Shown one piece after another: positions 1-6,988 of a stretch of 13,256 bases of DNA. Source of the stretch: JAFLCA01 sp041907145 (GTDB lineage: Bacteria > Bdellovibrionota_C > UBA2361 > JAFLCA01); assembly GCA_041907145.1 (NCBI GenBank), contig JAYRHW010000131.1:1-13256 (forward strand). Reading direction: 5' to 3'. The first letter of the stretch is position 1. Each line of letters begins with the position of its first letter. The translations under genes were made by a program, and so were the position numbers. The notes under the pieces were generated by a model that was not told the origin of the DNA, did not search any database, and worked only from the letters and a program-made list of their open reading frames with translations.

Positions 1-324
1 GAAGTCGTCAGCCACTGGGATAAGCCGGTTTCGAAGTTGCTGGCCGACCTTCCCAAAATGGTTTCGACACCGGAAATCCGCGTCGACTGCCCTGATGATG
101 TGAAGTTTAAGATTGCGCAGCACGCCCAGGGAGCCTTTGCAGGGCAAAAGGTCGAGACAATTGACGGTGTCAGAATCACGTTCCCCAATGGTTGGGGGCT
201 AGTGCGGGCATCGAATACCCAGCCGGTGCTGGTTATGCGTTTTGAAGCCAAGACCCAGCAGGATTTGGAGGCTATTCAAACGACGGTCATGGGTAAGATT
301 GAGGAAATCAAGGCCGGGCTGTAG
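1..324 (+). CDS. Phosphomannomutase/phosphoglucomutase, C-terminal part (5' truncated by window edge)
   Basis: Frame 1 is open from the first base to a TAG stop at 322-324, giving 107 residues with no start codon in the conserved position, so the gene begins upstream of the window. The fragment matches domain 4 of the alpha-D-phosphohexomutase superfamily, AlgC/ManB type: it begins with a STPEIRVDCPDD-like segment and contains GWGLVRASNTQP, the arginine/serine/asparagine/threonine loop that contacts the substrate phosphate. The enzyme interconverts mannose-6-P and mannose-1-P, and often glucose-6-P and glucose-1-P, feeding nucleotide-sugar, LPS or exopolysaccharide synthesis in the cytoplasm. 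Substrate preference cannot be told from this end. The first in-frame TTG at 37 is internal, since homology runs straight through it. The next gene starts 65 bp downstream. Confidence 0.9.
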   Translation, partial: EVVSHWDKPVSKLLADLPKMVSTPEIRVDCPDDVKFKIAQHAQGAFAGQKVETIDGVRITFPNGWGLVRASNTQPVLVMRFEAKTQQDLEAIQTTVMGKIEEIKAGL

Positions 325-336
325 GCTCCCCGCCTC

Positions 337-364
337 TAGAATTTTCTACGAAATTTATTATACT
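337..364 (+). promoter_or_regulatory. Possible sigma70-like promoter for the arginine operon
   Basis: A TATACT hexamer at 359-364 (5 of 6 matches to the -10 consensus) lies 26 bp before the ATG at 390. The best -35 at a 16-bp spacing is TAGAAT at 337-342, which matches only 3 of 6. The interval is AT-rich compared with the flanking genes, as expected for a promoter. No convincing ArgR-type ARG box is visible. This is an inference from consensus alone. Confidence 0.35.
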
Positions 365-389
365 CGGTAGCCTTTCTCCTTGAGGTACC

Positions 390-776
390 ATGCTCCGTCT
401 TGCAAAGCATTCTGACATCTCCGGCATTCTGGCTCTCGTTCGTATGTATCCGGATAAGCTCCTGCCCCGCTCGGAGAAGGACTACCACGATCTCATTCCA
501 ACTACCTGGGTAGTGGAAGAAAAGGGGATGATTGTCGGCTGCGCTTCACTCGAAGTTTACAGTCCGAAGATTGCCGAGGTTCGTTCGGTGGCCGTACATC
601 CAGAGTACAAAGGCAAAGGGTTCGGCGCTGCTCTCATCGGAGCTGCCGTCGAGGAAGCTCGCAAACAAAATATTCACGAGATCATGGTCGTTACCTCAAG
701 CCCGGAATATTTTCGTTCGCTGGGGTTCGGCGCCTGCTTGAATGAAAAGTTTGCACTATTTCTGGGCGGGAAGTGA
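390..776 (+). CDS. GNAT acetyltransferase, probable short N-acetylglutamate synthase
   Basis: This 128-residue protein is one complete GNAT domain. The acetyl-CoA pyrophosphate loop is KGKGFG at residues 74-79, preceded by the strand VRSVAVHP (64-71). A second GNAT landmark, YFRSLGF, is at 107-113. The architecture matches short N-acetylglutamate synthases (for example mycobacterial ArgA, and the domain fused to ArgH in some bacteria), which acetylate glutamate with acetyl-CoA to start ornithine synthesis. It lacks the amino-acid-kinase domain of classical E. coli ArgA. The ATG at 390 has GAGG at 382-385 with a 4-nt spacer, and conserved sequence begins at once. Its stop overlaps the argC start by 4 bp, so the two are probably translationally coupled. 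That linkage is the main reason for the specific call. GNAT sequences diverge widely, so another acceptor is possible. Confidence 0.75.
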   Translation: MLRLAKHSDISGILALVRMYPDKLLPRSEKDYHDLIPTTWVVEEKGMIVGCASLEVYSPKIAEVRSVAVHPEYKGKGFGAALIGAAVEEARKQNIHEIMVVTSSPEYFRSLGFGACLNEKFALFLGGK

Positions 777-1834
777 ACGAACCGATCGGGGTGGTGATTC
801 AAGGCGGAAGCGGTTTTGGAGCCGGCGAGCTGCTTCGATATTTCACTCATCATCCAGCCGTCCAAATCATCGGTGTCGTCTCTTCTTCGCAGGCCGGTGA
901 GCCTGTTTCCTCAGTGCATCCGCATCTGCAGGGATTTTACCCTGGCCTACGTTTCGAGAAATCAGTTCCTTGGGAGCGCTTTGCTCAGTGCAAGCGCCGC
1001 GTTCTATTTCTAGCTCTTCCGCACGGCCACAGCGCCCCTGCTCTACGCGAGCTTCAGACTCAAGCTTACAAAGATACCAGGGTCATCGATCTATCTGCTG
1101 ATTTTCGCCTTACCGACGAGACCGCCCACCGCCGCACCTATCCGGATGTGGCATTCGATGCCGAACTGCGCACCACTTTTACCTATGGTCTCACCGAACT
1201 GAATCGCGAGCAGATCCGTTCGGCCATGAGGATTGCGAACCCCGGGTGCCTGGCTACAGCCTGCATCCTTGCAGCCCAGCCACTCGTGAGTACATTTCAG
1301 AGTCAAATCTTGGGAAGTCTCATTTTCGATGCCAAAACAGGCACCTCCGGAGCCGGGCGTGCGCCGCAGGATTCCATGCACCACCCTCAACGCCACGGGA
1401 ATTTCGAAGCGTATAAGGTACTGGCCCACAGACACGAACCGGAAATGCGTCAAGCACTGACTCTCCACGGCGCAGACGCCTTACCCACCATGTTTGTCCC
1501 CCATCTCCTGCCGATTTCACGCGGCATCTTTGCGACGATGTATGCTCAGCTGCGAACTACAATTAAGCTTGAGGAACTTCGCGCTCGGTACGAAAGTACG
1601 TATAAGACAAGTCGATTTATCCGATTCAGGCAAGGCAGCCCAAGACTGCACGATGTTGTCGGCACGAATTTCTGCGATATCTCCGTCGCCGTGCGCGACA
1701 ACCAGGTAGTCGTCTTGGCCGCACTCGATAATCTCGGCAAGGGCATGGCCAGTCAGGCCATCCAAAATATGAACGTGATGTTTGGACTGGACGAGACAGC
1801 AGGACTGCTGCAGCCCGCGCTTGGAATTTCATAA
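773..1834 (+). CDS. argC: N-acetyl-gamma-glutamyl-phosphate reductase
   Basis: ArgC catalyses the NADPH-dependent reduction of N-acetylglutamyl phosphate to the semialdehyde, the third step of ornithine synthesis. The 353-residue protein shows the N-terminal dinucleotide-binding glycine motif GGSGFGAGEL (11-20), the catalytic cysteine in NPGC (Cys159), the KTGTSGAGRAP segment, and the HRHEPEM motif whose second histidine (His221) corresponds to the active-site base region. The length is normal for the family. The start is GTG at 773, inside a GTGA overlap with the preceding GNAT gene. No better start exists upstream in frame, and the conserved glycine motif begins only ten residues in. No strong Shine-Dalgarno is seen, which fits translational coupling. 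NPGCLAT replaces the more common NPGCYPT context, but the cysteine itself is intact. Confidence 0.96.
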   Translation: MNEPIGVVIQGGSGFGAGELLRYFTHHPAVQIIGVVSSSQAGEPVSSVHPHLQGFYPGLRFEKSVPWERFAQCKRRVLFLALPHGHSAPALRELQTQAYKDTRVIDLSADFRLTDETAHRRTYPDVAFDAELRTTFTYGLTELNREQIRSAMRIANPGCLATACILAAQPLVSTFQSQILGSLIFDAKTGTSGAGRAPQDSMHHPQRHGNFEAYKVLAHRHEPEMRQALTLHGADALPTMFVPHLLPISRGIFATMYAQLRTTIKLEELRARYESTYKTSRFIRFRQGSPRLHDVVGTNFCDISVAVRDNQVVVLAALDNLGKGMASQAIQNMNVMFGLDETAGLLQPALGIS

Positions 1835-1846
1835 TCTGAGGACCGC

Positions 1847-3052
1847 ATGCTACGTCCTGCTGACATAGACCCGTTTCTTCAAAACACTTACGCGCGGAAC
1901 CAAGTTGTGCTCGATCACGGCGAGGGCTGCTGGGTATGGGACAACGAGGGCAAGCGATATTTGGATTTTGTTGCCGGAATCGCCACGTGCTCCCTGGGAC
2001 ATGCAAGCCCGGCAATTCGCGCCACGCTGGCTGAGCAGTCTGGGCGCCTAATGCACGTATCAAACCTCTACTACACGGCGCCGCAGGCCGAGCTGGCAGC
2101 CTGGCTGGTCAAAAATTCTTGCGCAGCGCGTGCTTTCTTTTGCAACTCCGGGGCAGAGGCTAATGAAGCTGCGATTAAGCTCACGCGCAAATACTCTAGG
2201 CTAAAGCGCCCGACGGATGAGCCTGTCATAATCACAGCCCTGCAGAGCTTTCATGGGCGCACTCTCGGAGCCCTGACTGCAACGGCGCAAGCAAAGTACC
2301 AGAACGGATTCGAACCACTAGTGCCGGGCTTTGAATATGTTCCGTTCAATGATAGCGCTGCCCTGGAGATCCTCGTAGCAAACATTCCTAAAGGAAAGCA
2401 TCTTGCGGGCATTTTGCTGGAACCGCTGCAAGGTGAAGGGGGAGTAACTCCCGGTGATAGGGGTTTCTTTTCAAAGGCCCGTGAGCTTTGCGACAAACAC
2501 GATGCCGCTCTCATCTACGATGAAGTGCAGTGCGGCATGGGACGCTCGGGAAAACTCTGGGGATATCAGGTGCTCGGAGTCGAGCCCGATATCTTTACCA
2601 CTGCCAAAGGGCTGGGCGGCGGGTTTCCGATCGGTGCGATGCTCGCCAATGCGCGGCTGGCTATTTTCCAGCCCGGAGAGCACGCCACGACTTTCGGCGG
2701 AAATCCACTGGCTACTGCGGTTGCCTCCACCGTCAGCAAAATTATCGGAACACCGGAGTTCCTAGCGCAGGTCAGAGAGCGCGGAGAAGAGCTTCGCCTT
2801 GGGCTAACTCATCTCGTTGCCAAGTATCCAAAACATTTAGCACAGTCCCGCGGTTGGGGGCTTATCCAGGGCTTGGTGCTGCAAGAAAGCGCCGAGCTGA
2901 CTTCGAGCGCGGTCTCTGCAAAGGCTCTCGAGCGTGGACTACTGCTTGTCGGAGCTGGTCCAAAAGTGGTGCGCCTGGTGCCTCCGCTGATCGTTTCGAG
3001 CAAGGAAATTCAGACGGCACTATCAATTCTTGGTGAGGTATTCTCGATATGA
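1847..3052 (+). CDS. argD: Acetylornithine aminotransferase
   Basis: This is a class III PLP-dependent aminotransferase of 401 residues, the usual size for ArgD. It converts N-acetylglutamate semialdehyde plus glutamate to N-acetylornithine plus 2-oxoglutarate. Visible landmarks are FCNSGAEANEAAIK (cofactor phosphate site), FHGRTLGALTAT, the IYDEVQCGMGRSG segment with the PLP-pyridine aspartate, and TTAKGLGGGFPIGA with the Schiff-base lysine at Lys254. The ATG at 1847 has GAGGA at 1838-1842 as ribosome binding site and lies 12 bp after the argC stop. The last codons overlap argJ by 4 bp (ATGA). Related enzymes (ornithine, succinylornithine or GABA aminotransferases) share these motifs, but the position between argC and argJ makes the acetylornithine role nearly certain. 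Confidence 0.96.
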   Translation: MLRPADIDPFLQNTYARNQVVLDHGEGCWVWDNEGKRYLDFVAGIATCSLGHASPAIRATLAEQSGRLMHVSNLYYTAPQAELAAWLVKNSCAARAFFCNSGAEANEAAIKLTRKYSRLKRPTDEPVIITALQSFHGRTLGALTATAQAKYQNGFEPLVPGFEYVPFNDSAALEILVANIPKGKHLAGILLEPLQGEGGVTPGDRGFFSKARELCDKHDAALIYDEVQCGMGRSGKLWGYQVLGVEPDIFTTAKGLGGGFPIGAMLANARLAIFQPGEHATTFGGNPLATAVASTVSKIIGTPEFLAQVRERGEELRLGLTHLVAKYPKHLAQSRGWGLIQGLVLQESAELTSSAVSAKALERGLLLVGAGPKVVRLVPPLIVSSKEIQTALSILGEVFSI

Positions 3053-4245
3053 CGAAGTCAAGCAAATCGCACGGCACCTTTACGGACCTTCCTGGCGTAT
3101 TCGCGGGAGCTATCGGCTGTGGAATAAAGCCGGGCCGCGACGATCTCTCGTATATATATCTGCCTGCCTGTTTCAGCTCCGCCGGAGTCTTCACTCAAAA
3201 CTCTACGGCTGCCCCCTGCGTGGAGTATACCAAGGCGGCGATGAAGAGCGGCAAGGCGAAGGGGGTGGTTATCAACGCTGGCTGCGCCAATGCCGCCACA
3301 GGAACTCTGGGATTTCGTAACGCCAAGACAACTTCGGCAATTGCCGCAAAGCTTCTGCGCTGCCGTGCGCAAGATATCGTGGTCTCCTCTACGGGAATTA
3401 TCGGGAAACAACTCCCGATGGATAAGATCTCTTCGGGTCTTAAGAGCATGCTCTCGAAGCCACTGCAGCGAACGGGCAGCAAAGTCGCGAGAGCCATCAT
3501 GACGACTGATACCTATCCTAAGGAAGTGTTCCTGCGCCGCCGCATAGGCAAGGAGACCGTGACGGTATCTGGTATTGCCAAGGGTGCTGGTATGATTGCC
3601 CCCAACATGGCAACGATGTTGGGATTTTTGGTGACTGATGCGCGCATCTCTGCTCCGAAGCTGCGCGCAGCATTACGCTCGGCGGTCAACGACTCTTTCA
3701 ATATGACTTCGGTCGACACGGATACATCGACTAATGACATGGTCCTGCTCTTTAGCACCGGAACCAAAATGCTCAGGGACGGGAAGGAGCTTTTGGCCTT
3801 TCAAGGTTTGTTAACTGAGGCCTGCCAGGTCCTGGCAAAGGCGATTGCTCGTGACGGCGAGGGAGCCACGAAGCTCATCGAAGTGACCGTGCGAGGGGCC
3901 AAGACCCAGGCTCAAGCCAGAAAAATGGCTATGAATGTCGTCAACTCTCCACTCGTAAAGACTGCCATCGCTGGAGCGGATCCAAACTGGGGCCGAATAA
4001 TCGCAGCCGCTGGCAAGGATCCTTCGTTGGCGCTGGACCTCAAAAAACTTGATGTTGCACTGGCCGGTTGCAAAGTATTGGGCGGGGGAAAGATTCAATC
4101 ATTCAAGCGCGAATCATTGGCTAAATTATTGAGACAGGAAAATATCTCGATAGCCCTGGACCTAAAGCTTGGCAAGGGGAAGGCCAGAGCCTGGGGCTGC
4201 GACCTTACTGCCGGGTATGTCGAGATAAACACCGAGTACTCCTAA
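3049..4245 (+). CDS. argJ: Glutamate N-acetyltransferase (ornithine acetyltransferase)
   Basis: ArgJ transfers the acetyl group from N-acetylornithine to glutamate, releasing ornithine and closing the cyclic pathway. Some members also use acetyl-CoA to make N-acetylglutamate. The 398-residue protein is full length. It contains the autoproteolysis site in GMIAPNMATMLGF, where the precursor is cut before Thr189, which becomes the nucleophile of the beta chain. It also has NAGCANAATG in the alpha chain (oxyanion region), GADPNWGRI, and a YVEINTEYS C-terminus resembling the family's conserved end. The ATG overlaps the argD stop, with GGTGAGG at 3032-3038 as possible ribosome binding site. Whether it is monofunctional or bifunctional cannot be read from sequence. 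The NAGS candidate upstream would relieve it of the priming role. Confidence 0.96.
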   Translation: MTKSSKSHGTFTDLPGVFAGAIGCGIKPGRDDLSYIYLPACFSSAGVFTQNSTAAPCVEYTKAAMKSGKAKGVVINAGCANAATGTLGFRNAKTTSAIAAKLLRCRAQDIVVSSTGIIGKQLPMDKISSGLKSMLSKPLQRTGSKVARAIMTTDTYPKEVFLRRRIGKETVTVSGIAKGAGMIAPNMATMLGFLVTDARISAPKLRAALRSAVNDSFNMTSVDTDTSTNDMVLLFSTGTKMLRDGKELLAFQGLLTEACQVLAKAIARDGEGATKLIEVTVRGAKTQAQARKMAMNVVNSPLVKTAIAGADPNWGRIIAAAGKDPSLALDLKKLDVALAGCKVLGGGKIQSFKRESLAKLLRQENISIALDLKLGKGKARAWGCDLTAGYVEINTEYS

Positions 4246-5033
4246 TGCAAGATATCGTTGTCATCAAGTTTGGCGGCTCCGCGTTGGAGCTTCCGCAAGC
4301 CGCTGCTCATTTCGCGAGGGATGTCCTCGCGCTGCAGCGCGAGGGGCATAGGCCAATCATCGTACACGGCGGCGGCAAGTCGCTCTCCCGCTGGATGGAG
4401 AGGCTTCAGCTTACGCCAAAATTTGTCGAAGGATTGCGCTTCACCGACGAGTCAACTCTGGAACTTGCCCAAATGGTACTGTCAGGCAAGGCGAACAAAG
4501 ATTTGGTCAGCTTGTTCACCCAGGCTGGCGGACATGCGGTTGGTCTGAGCGGCAGCGATGGGCCGATTTTTGTGCCGCACAAAGTCTCCTCCCCCGGAGG
4601 GGCTGATATCGGGTTCGTTGGAGAGATTAAGACCCTACATACGTCTCTAGTCGTAACCTTACTCGAGCAAAATTATATCCCGGTCATTTGCTCCGTTGCC
4701 CACGACGCCGACGGCCAGGCCTTTAACATTAACGCCGACCATGTCGCGGCGGAACTCGCACGAGAGTTGCGCGTCATGCGCCTGGTACTGCTCACTGATG
4801 TCGATGGAATTAAAATTGACGGTGTCCTGCAAAAGCGGTTGTCGAGTGCGCAAGCAAAGAATCTCCTCAGCCATCCGTCCGTCACCGGCGGTATGCGGCC
4901 GAAAATTGAATACGCACTCCGTGCGATTGGCGGCGGAGCGAAATATGCGCATGTGCTGAATGCGTCCGCCTCCGGCAGCATTCAGGGTATCCTCGACGGC
5001 ACCGTAGAACTTGGTACGACGATTACTGGTTAA
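4245..5033 (+). CDS. argB: Acetylglutamate kinase
   Basis: ArgB phosphorylates N-acetylglutamate with ATP, the second step of ornithine synthesis. The 262-residue protein is an amino-acid-kinase fold: VIKFGGSALE with Lys8 at the nucleotide phosphates, HGGGK (41-45) of the glycine-rich loop, GLRFTDE substrate segment, FNINADHVA containing Asn163 and Asp165, and RPKIEYAL with Lys220 near the catalytic lysine position. The start ATG shares one base with the argJ stop (TAATG), so coupling is likely. The kinase core begins almost at residue 1, so the N-terminal helix found in arginine-inhibited acetylglutamate kinases is absent. By analogy with E. coli ArgB, this suggests an arginine-insensitive enzyme. 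It is the last gene of the operon, with a convergent gene ending 15 bp downstream. Confidence 0.95.
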   Translation: MQDIVVIKFGGSALELPQAAAHFARDVLALQREGHRPIIVHGGGKSLSRWMERLQLTPKFVEGLRFTDESTLELAQMVLSGKANKDLVSLFTQAGGHAVGLSGSDGPIFVPHKVSSPGGADIGFVGEIKTLHTSLVVTLLEQNYIPVICSVAHDADGQAFNINADHVAAELARELRVMRLVLLTDVDGIKIDGVLQKRLSSAQAKNLLSHPSVTGGMRPKIEYALRAIGGGAKYAHVLNASASGSIQGILDGTVELGTTITG

Positions 5034-5048
5034 GTCCTTGGATAAGTC

Positions 5049-5966
5049 TCAAACAGCGGCTGGACTCGTGTCTTCCCTTCCCTTGCCGCCCGCTGCTCGG
5101 GCCTTCACCAACAGAGCGGAGGTAGTGACCACCAATGCGGCTCCCAAGATTTGCAGGGCCGAAAGATTCTGATCAAAGAACATCCACGCCACGGGCGCCG
5201 CCACCACAGGGCCCACTGCTCTAAGCGCCGAAACCAGCCAGGTCTCGAGATACTTGAGCGCTGCAAACCACATCGTCAAAGCAAATACATTGAACAGGAC
5301 AACTAGAATGAGAAGGTCCGACCAGCCTATGGCCTGGTAACTCCAAATGGAATCGGGAGCCAATATCAAGGCGGCGGGCAAAGTGATAATGCCAGTCGCT
5401 AAACTCGTAATACCGTTTACTTGCGCTGCGCCGAACTCACGGGACAATCTACCCGCATGCAGGTACGTATACGAGGATAACGCCACCGCCATTACGAGCA
5501 GCAGGTCTCCCTGCTGACTCTCCGCCAAGGAGAAATTCCCTCCCGTACTGAGCAATATTGCCCCTGCAACATGCACGGCAAGCAGCCCCGCATGGGAGCG
5601 GCTGATGGTCTGCTTCGCCAACAGCCATCCCCAGAACAGCACTAGGTAGGGTTCAAGCTTGGTAAAGAACATCACCTTAATACTGCCGCTAAGGAGCAGC
5701 GCATAGCAGATCAATGTTCCGCCTATAACACCGCGCAAAAGAGTTAGTTCGATGAAATCTCGCCGGTGAGCGCGAAGTTCGCTCCAAGTCAGCCGGTGCT
5801 GTACCGAGCCGCAGCGAAGTAGATAGAGAGCTCCCACGAGGATCCCCTGCGCAGATACAACGGTCATGGGACCCAAAGCGTCTACGGCGCGGTCTTGAAA
5901 TATCCAACCCAAGCTGGATAGGACCGATGAAGCTATGGCGATAAAAACGGCATGGGAGCGCAGCAT
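5049..5966 (-). CDS. EamA/DMT-superfamily membrane transporter
   Basis: This 305-residue protein is highly hydrophobic with about ten membrane segments (roughly 5-22, 31-51, 70-93, 97-117, 125-142, 153-171, 184-203, 213-234, 242-264, 270-287). They form two repeated five-helix EamA halves, with short charged loops and a hydrophilic, charged C-terminal tail. The closing region RAVGPVVAAPVAWMFFDQ followed by LGAALVV is the typical end of the second EamA repeat. The family exports or exchanges amino acids, nucleotides and other metabolites across the inner membrane. The substrate is unknown, and adjacency to the arginine operon is not evidence for arginine export because the gene is on the opposite strand. 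The ATG at 5966 has no clear Shine-Dalgarno. No recognisable hairpin terminator separates it from argB. Confidence 0.88.
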   Translation of the reverse strand: MLRSHAVFIAIASSVLSSLGWIFQDRAVDALGPMTVVSAQGILVGALYLLRCGSVQHRLTWSELRAHRRDFIELTLLRGVIGGTLICYALLLSGSIKVMFFTKLEPYLVLFWGWLLAKQTISRSHAGLLAVHVAGAILLSTGGNFSLAESQQGDLLLVMAVALSSYTYLHAGRLSREFGAAQVNGITSLATGIITLPAALILAPDSIWSYQAIGWSDLLILVVLFNVFALTMWFAALKYLETWLVSALRAVGPVVAAPVAWMFFDQNLSALQILGAALVVTTSALLVKARAAGGKGREDTSPAAV

Positions 5967-6053
5967 GGGGAGTGAGCCTACGCTAAAGCACAGGCCCTGC
6001 CAAACCTCTCATAACACTCCCTGAGTAATGGCTCATTCTGCAAAGGTGTATAG

Positions 6054-6917
6054 ATGTTGGTCCTGCACCCCGCCCGAAATAGATCTCAAGGTTCAGATCA
6101 GGGCGATTCAAGGAGTACTAACCTCGCGGACGGGCAATCGCCCCAGGAGCAGGATGCTTCGCCCGTGCGGGAACCGGTCGCAGTCAGTCTTGCGGACATA
6201 CGCCACATTCCTCGCCTGACAGAAATCCCAAACGACGCTCAGGTAATTTTCTCTTTCGGAAAGGAGGCAGATTTCAGTGCGTTCGGCGCAAATTATCAAG
6301 GTTGTAAAACCATTTCAAAGGGCCGGATTCCCGGAACGGACATTCCCCTACCACCCGTGCATTTTCTGCGGAGCCAGGATCTGAACGATCTCTATCAGCG
6401 ATTGGAAGGCCATGTCGACGCGTTTAGTGTCGGCGCAAGAGATTCCAGCATCGAGGTCGGCGCGCTTATGGATCGAGCCAACAACTTAATCGAAGTTGGC
6501 GTGCCGAACGTCGAAAGCGAAAAACTACCGGCAAAGCTCTCTATGACAGGGTGGCAGGCCAAGCTTATACTAGCAAAAATAGTACATGAGGCGGCACACG
6601 GTGCCGGGAAGGAGGAATTTGGAGCATTTAGAGCCGAAGCCGACTTCGCACATCGTATTGGCCTTATCCCAGAACCCCGAACGCATCTTGAAATAATGTT
6701 AGAGATCGCTGACCTCTACAGCGATGAGCATACAGCTGTGGCAAAGGCGCAGGATGAATTTGAGGCAGCTTGTAAAAAGGATAGGCAACAGGATCAGATC
6801 CCAATCTATTGGGCGCAGGAGGCCGAGCGGATGGAAAGATTAGAGGCGGCTGAGGCTCGACAGGCCGAAAGTGCCATGGAATTTCCCGACGACTGGGATT
6901 CCGAAGAAGCTGCTTAG
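6054..6917 (+). CDS. Unrecognised protein with HExxH zincin-like motif
   Basis: This 287-residue protein belongs to no family I recognise. Residues 1-45 are polar and low in predicted structure. A mixed region follows, then a helix carrying HEAAH at 178-182, preceded by the hydrophobic AKLILAKIV as in the active-site helix of zinc metallopeptidases. A third zinc ligand could be Glu188 (giving HExxHxxGxxE, metzincin-like spacing) or Glu195 in FRAEADFA (gluzincin-like). Met215 lies downstream. The C-terminus is acidic and charged, possibly coiled coil (about 245-287). No signal peptide or membrane segment is seen, so it is probably cytoplasmic. The ATG at 6054 is preceded by AAAGG at 6042-6046 with a 7-nt spacer. 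It is divergent from the transporter, 87 bp away. The protease role is a motif-based guess; the ORF being a real gene is better supported. Confidence 0.7.
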   Translation: MLVLHPARNRSQGSDQGDSRSTNLADGQSPQEQDASPVREPVAVSLADIRHIPRLTEIPNDAQVIFSFGKEADFSAFGANYQGCKTISKGRIPGTDIPLPPVHFLRSQDLNDLYQRLEGHVDAFSVGARDSSIEVGALMDRANNLIEVGVPNVESEKLPAKLSMTGWQAKLILAKIVHEAAHGAGKEEFGAFRAEADFAHRIGLIPEPRTHLEIMLEIADLYSDEHTAVAKAQDEFEAACKKDRQQDQIPIYWAQEAERMERLEAAEARQAESAMEFPDDWDSEEAA

Positions 6918-6988
6918 AGACTTTCACCCTACTCCATTCTCATGAGCAAATAGTTCCTCTCGGGTTCAGGCCGTGCGATAAACGCAGC

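Noticed and set aside
312..346. GC-rich hairpin at the end of the phosphohexomutase gene as a terminator
   Set aside because: Stem 312-318 with 328-334 has a mismatch, overlaps the stop codon, and the T-run (343-346) is 8 nt away and short, so intrinsic termination is doubtful.
325..389. ArgR operator (ARG box) upstream of the arginine operon
   Set aside because: The region is AT-rich but shows no pair of TGAAT/ATTCA-like half sites at the proper spacing.
2530..3036. 168-codon ORF inside argD in another frame
   Set aside because: argD is continuous and motif-complete through this region; the alternative frame is arginine-rich and shadow-like.
6028..6219. 63-codon + strand ORF at the start of the HExxH gene
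   Set aside because: It overlaps the longer ORF from 6054 in another frame, has no better ribosome site, and its composition is typical of a shadow frame.
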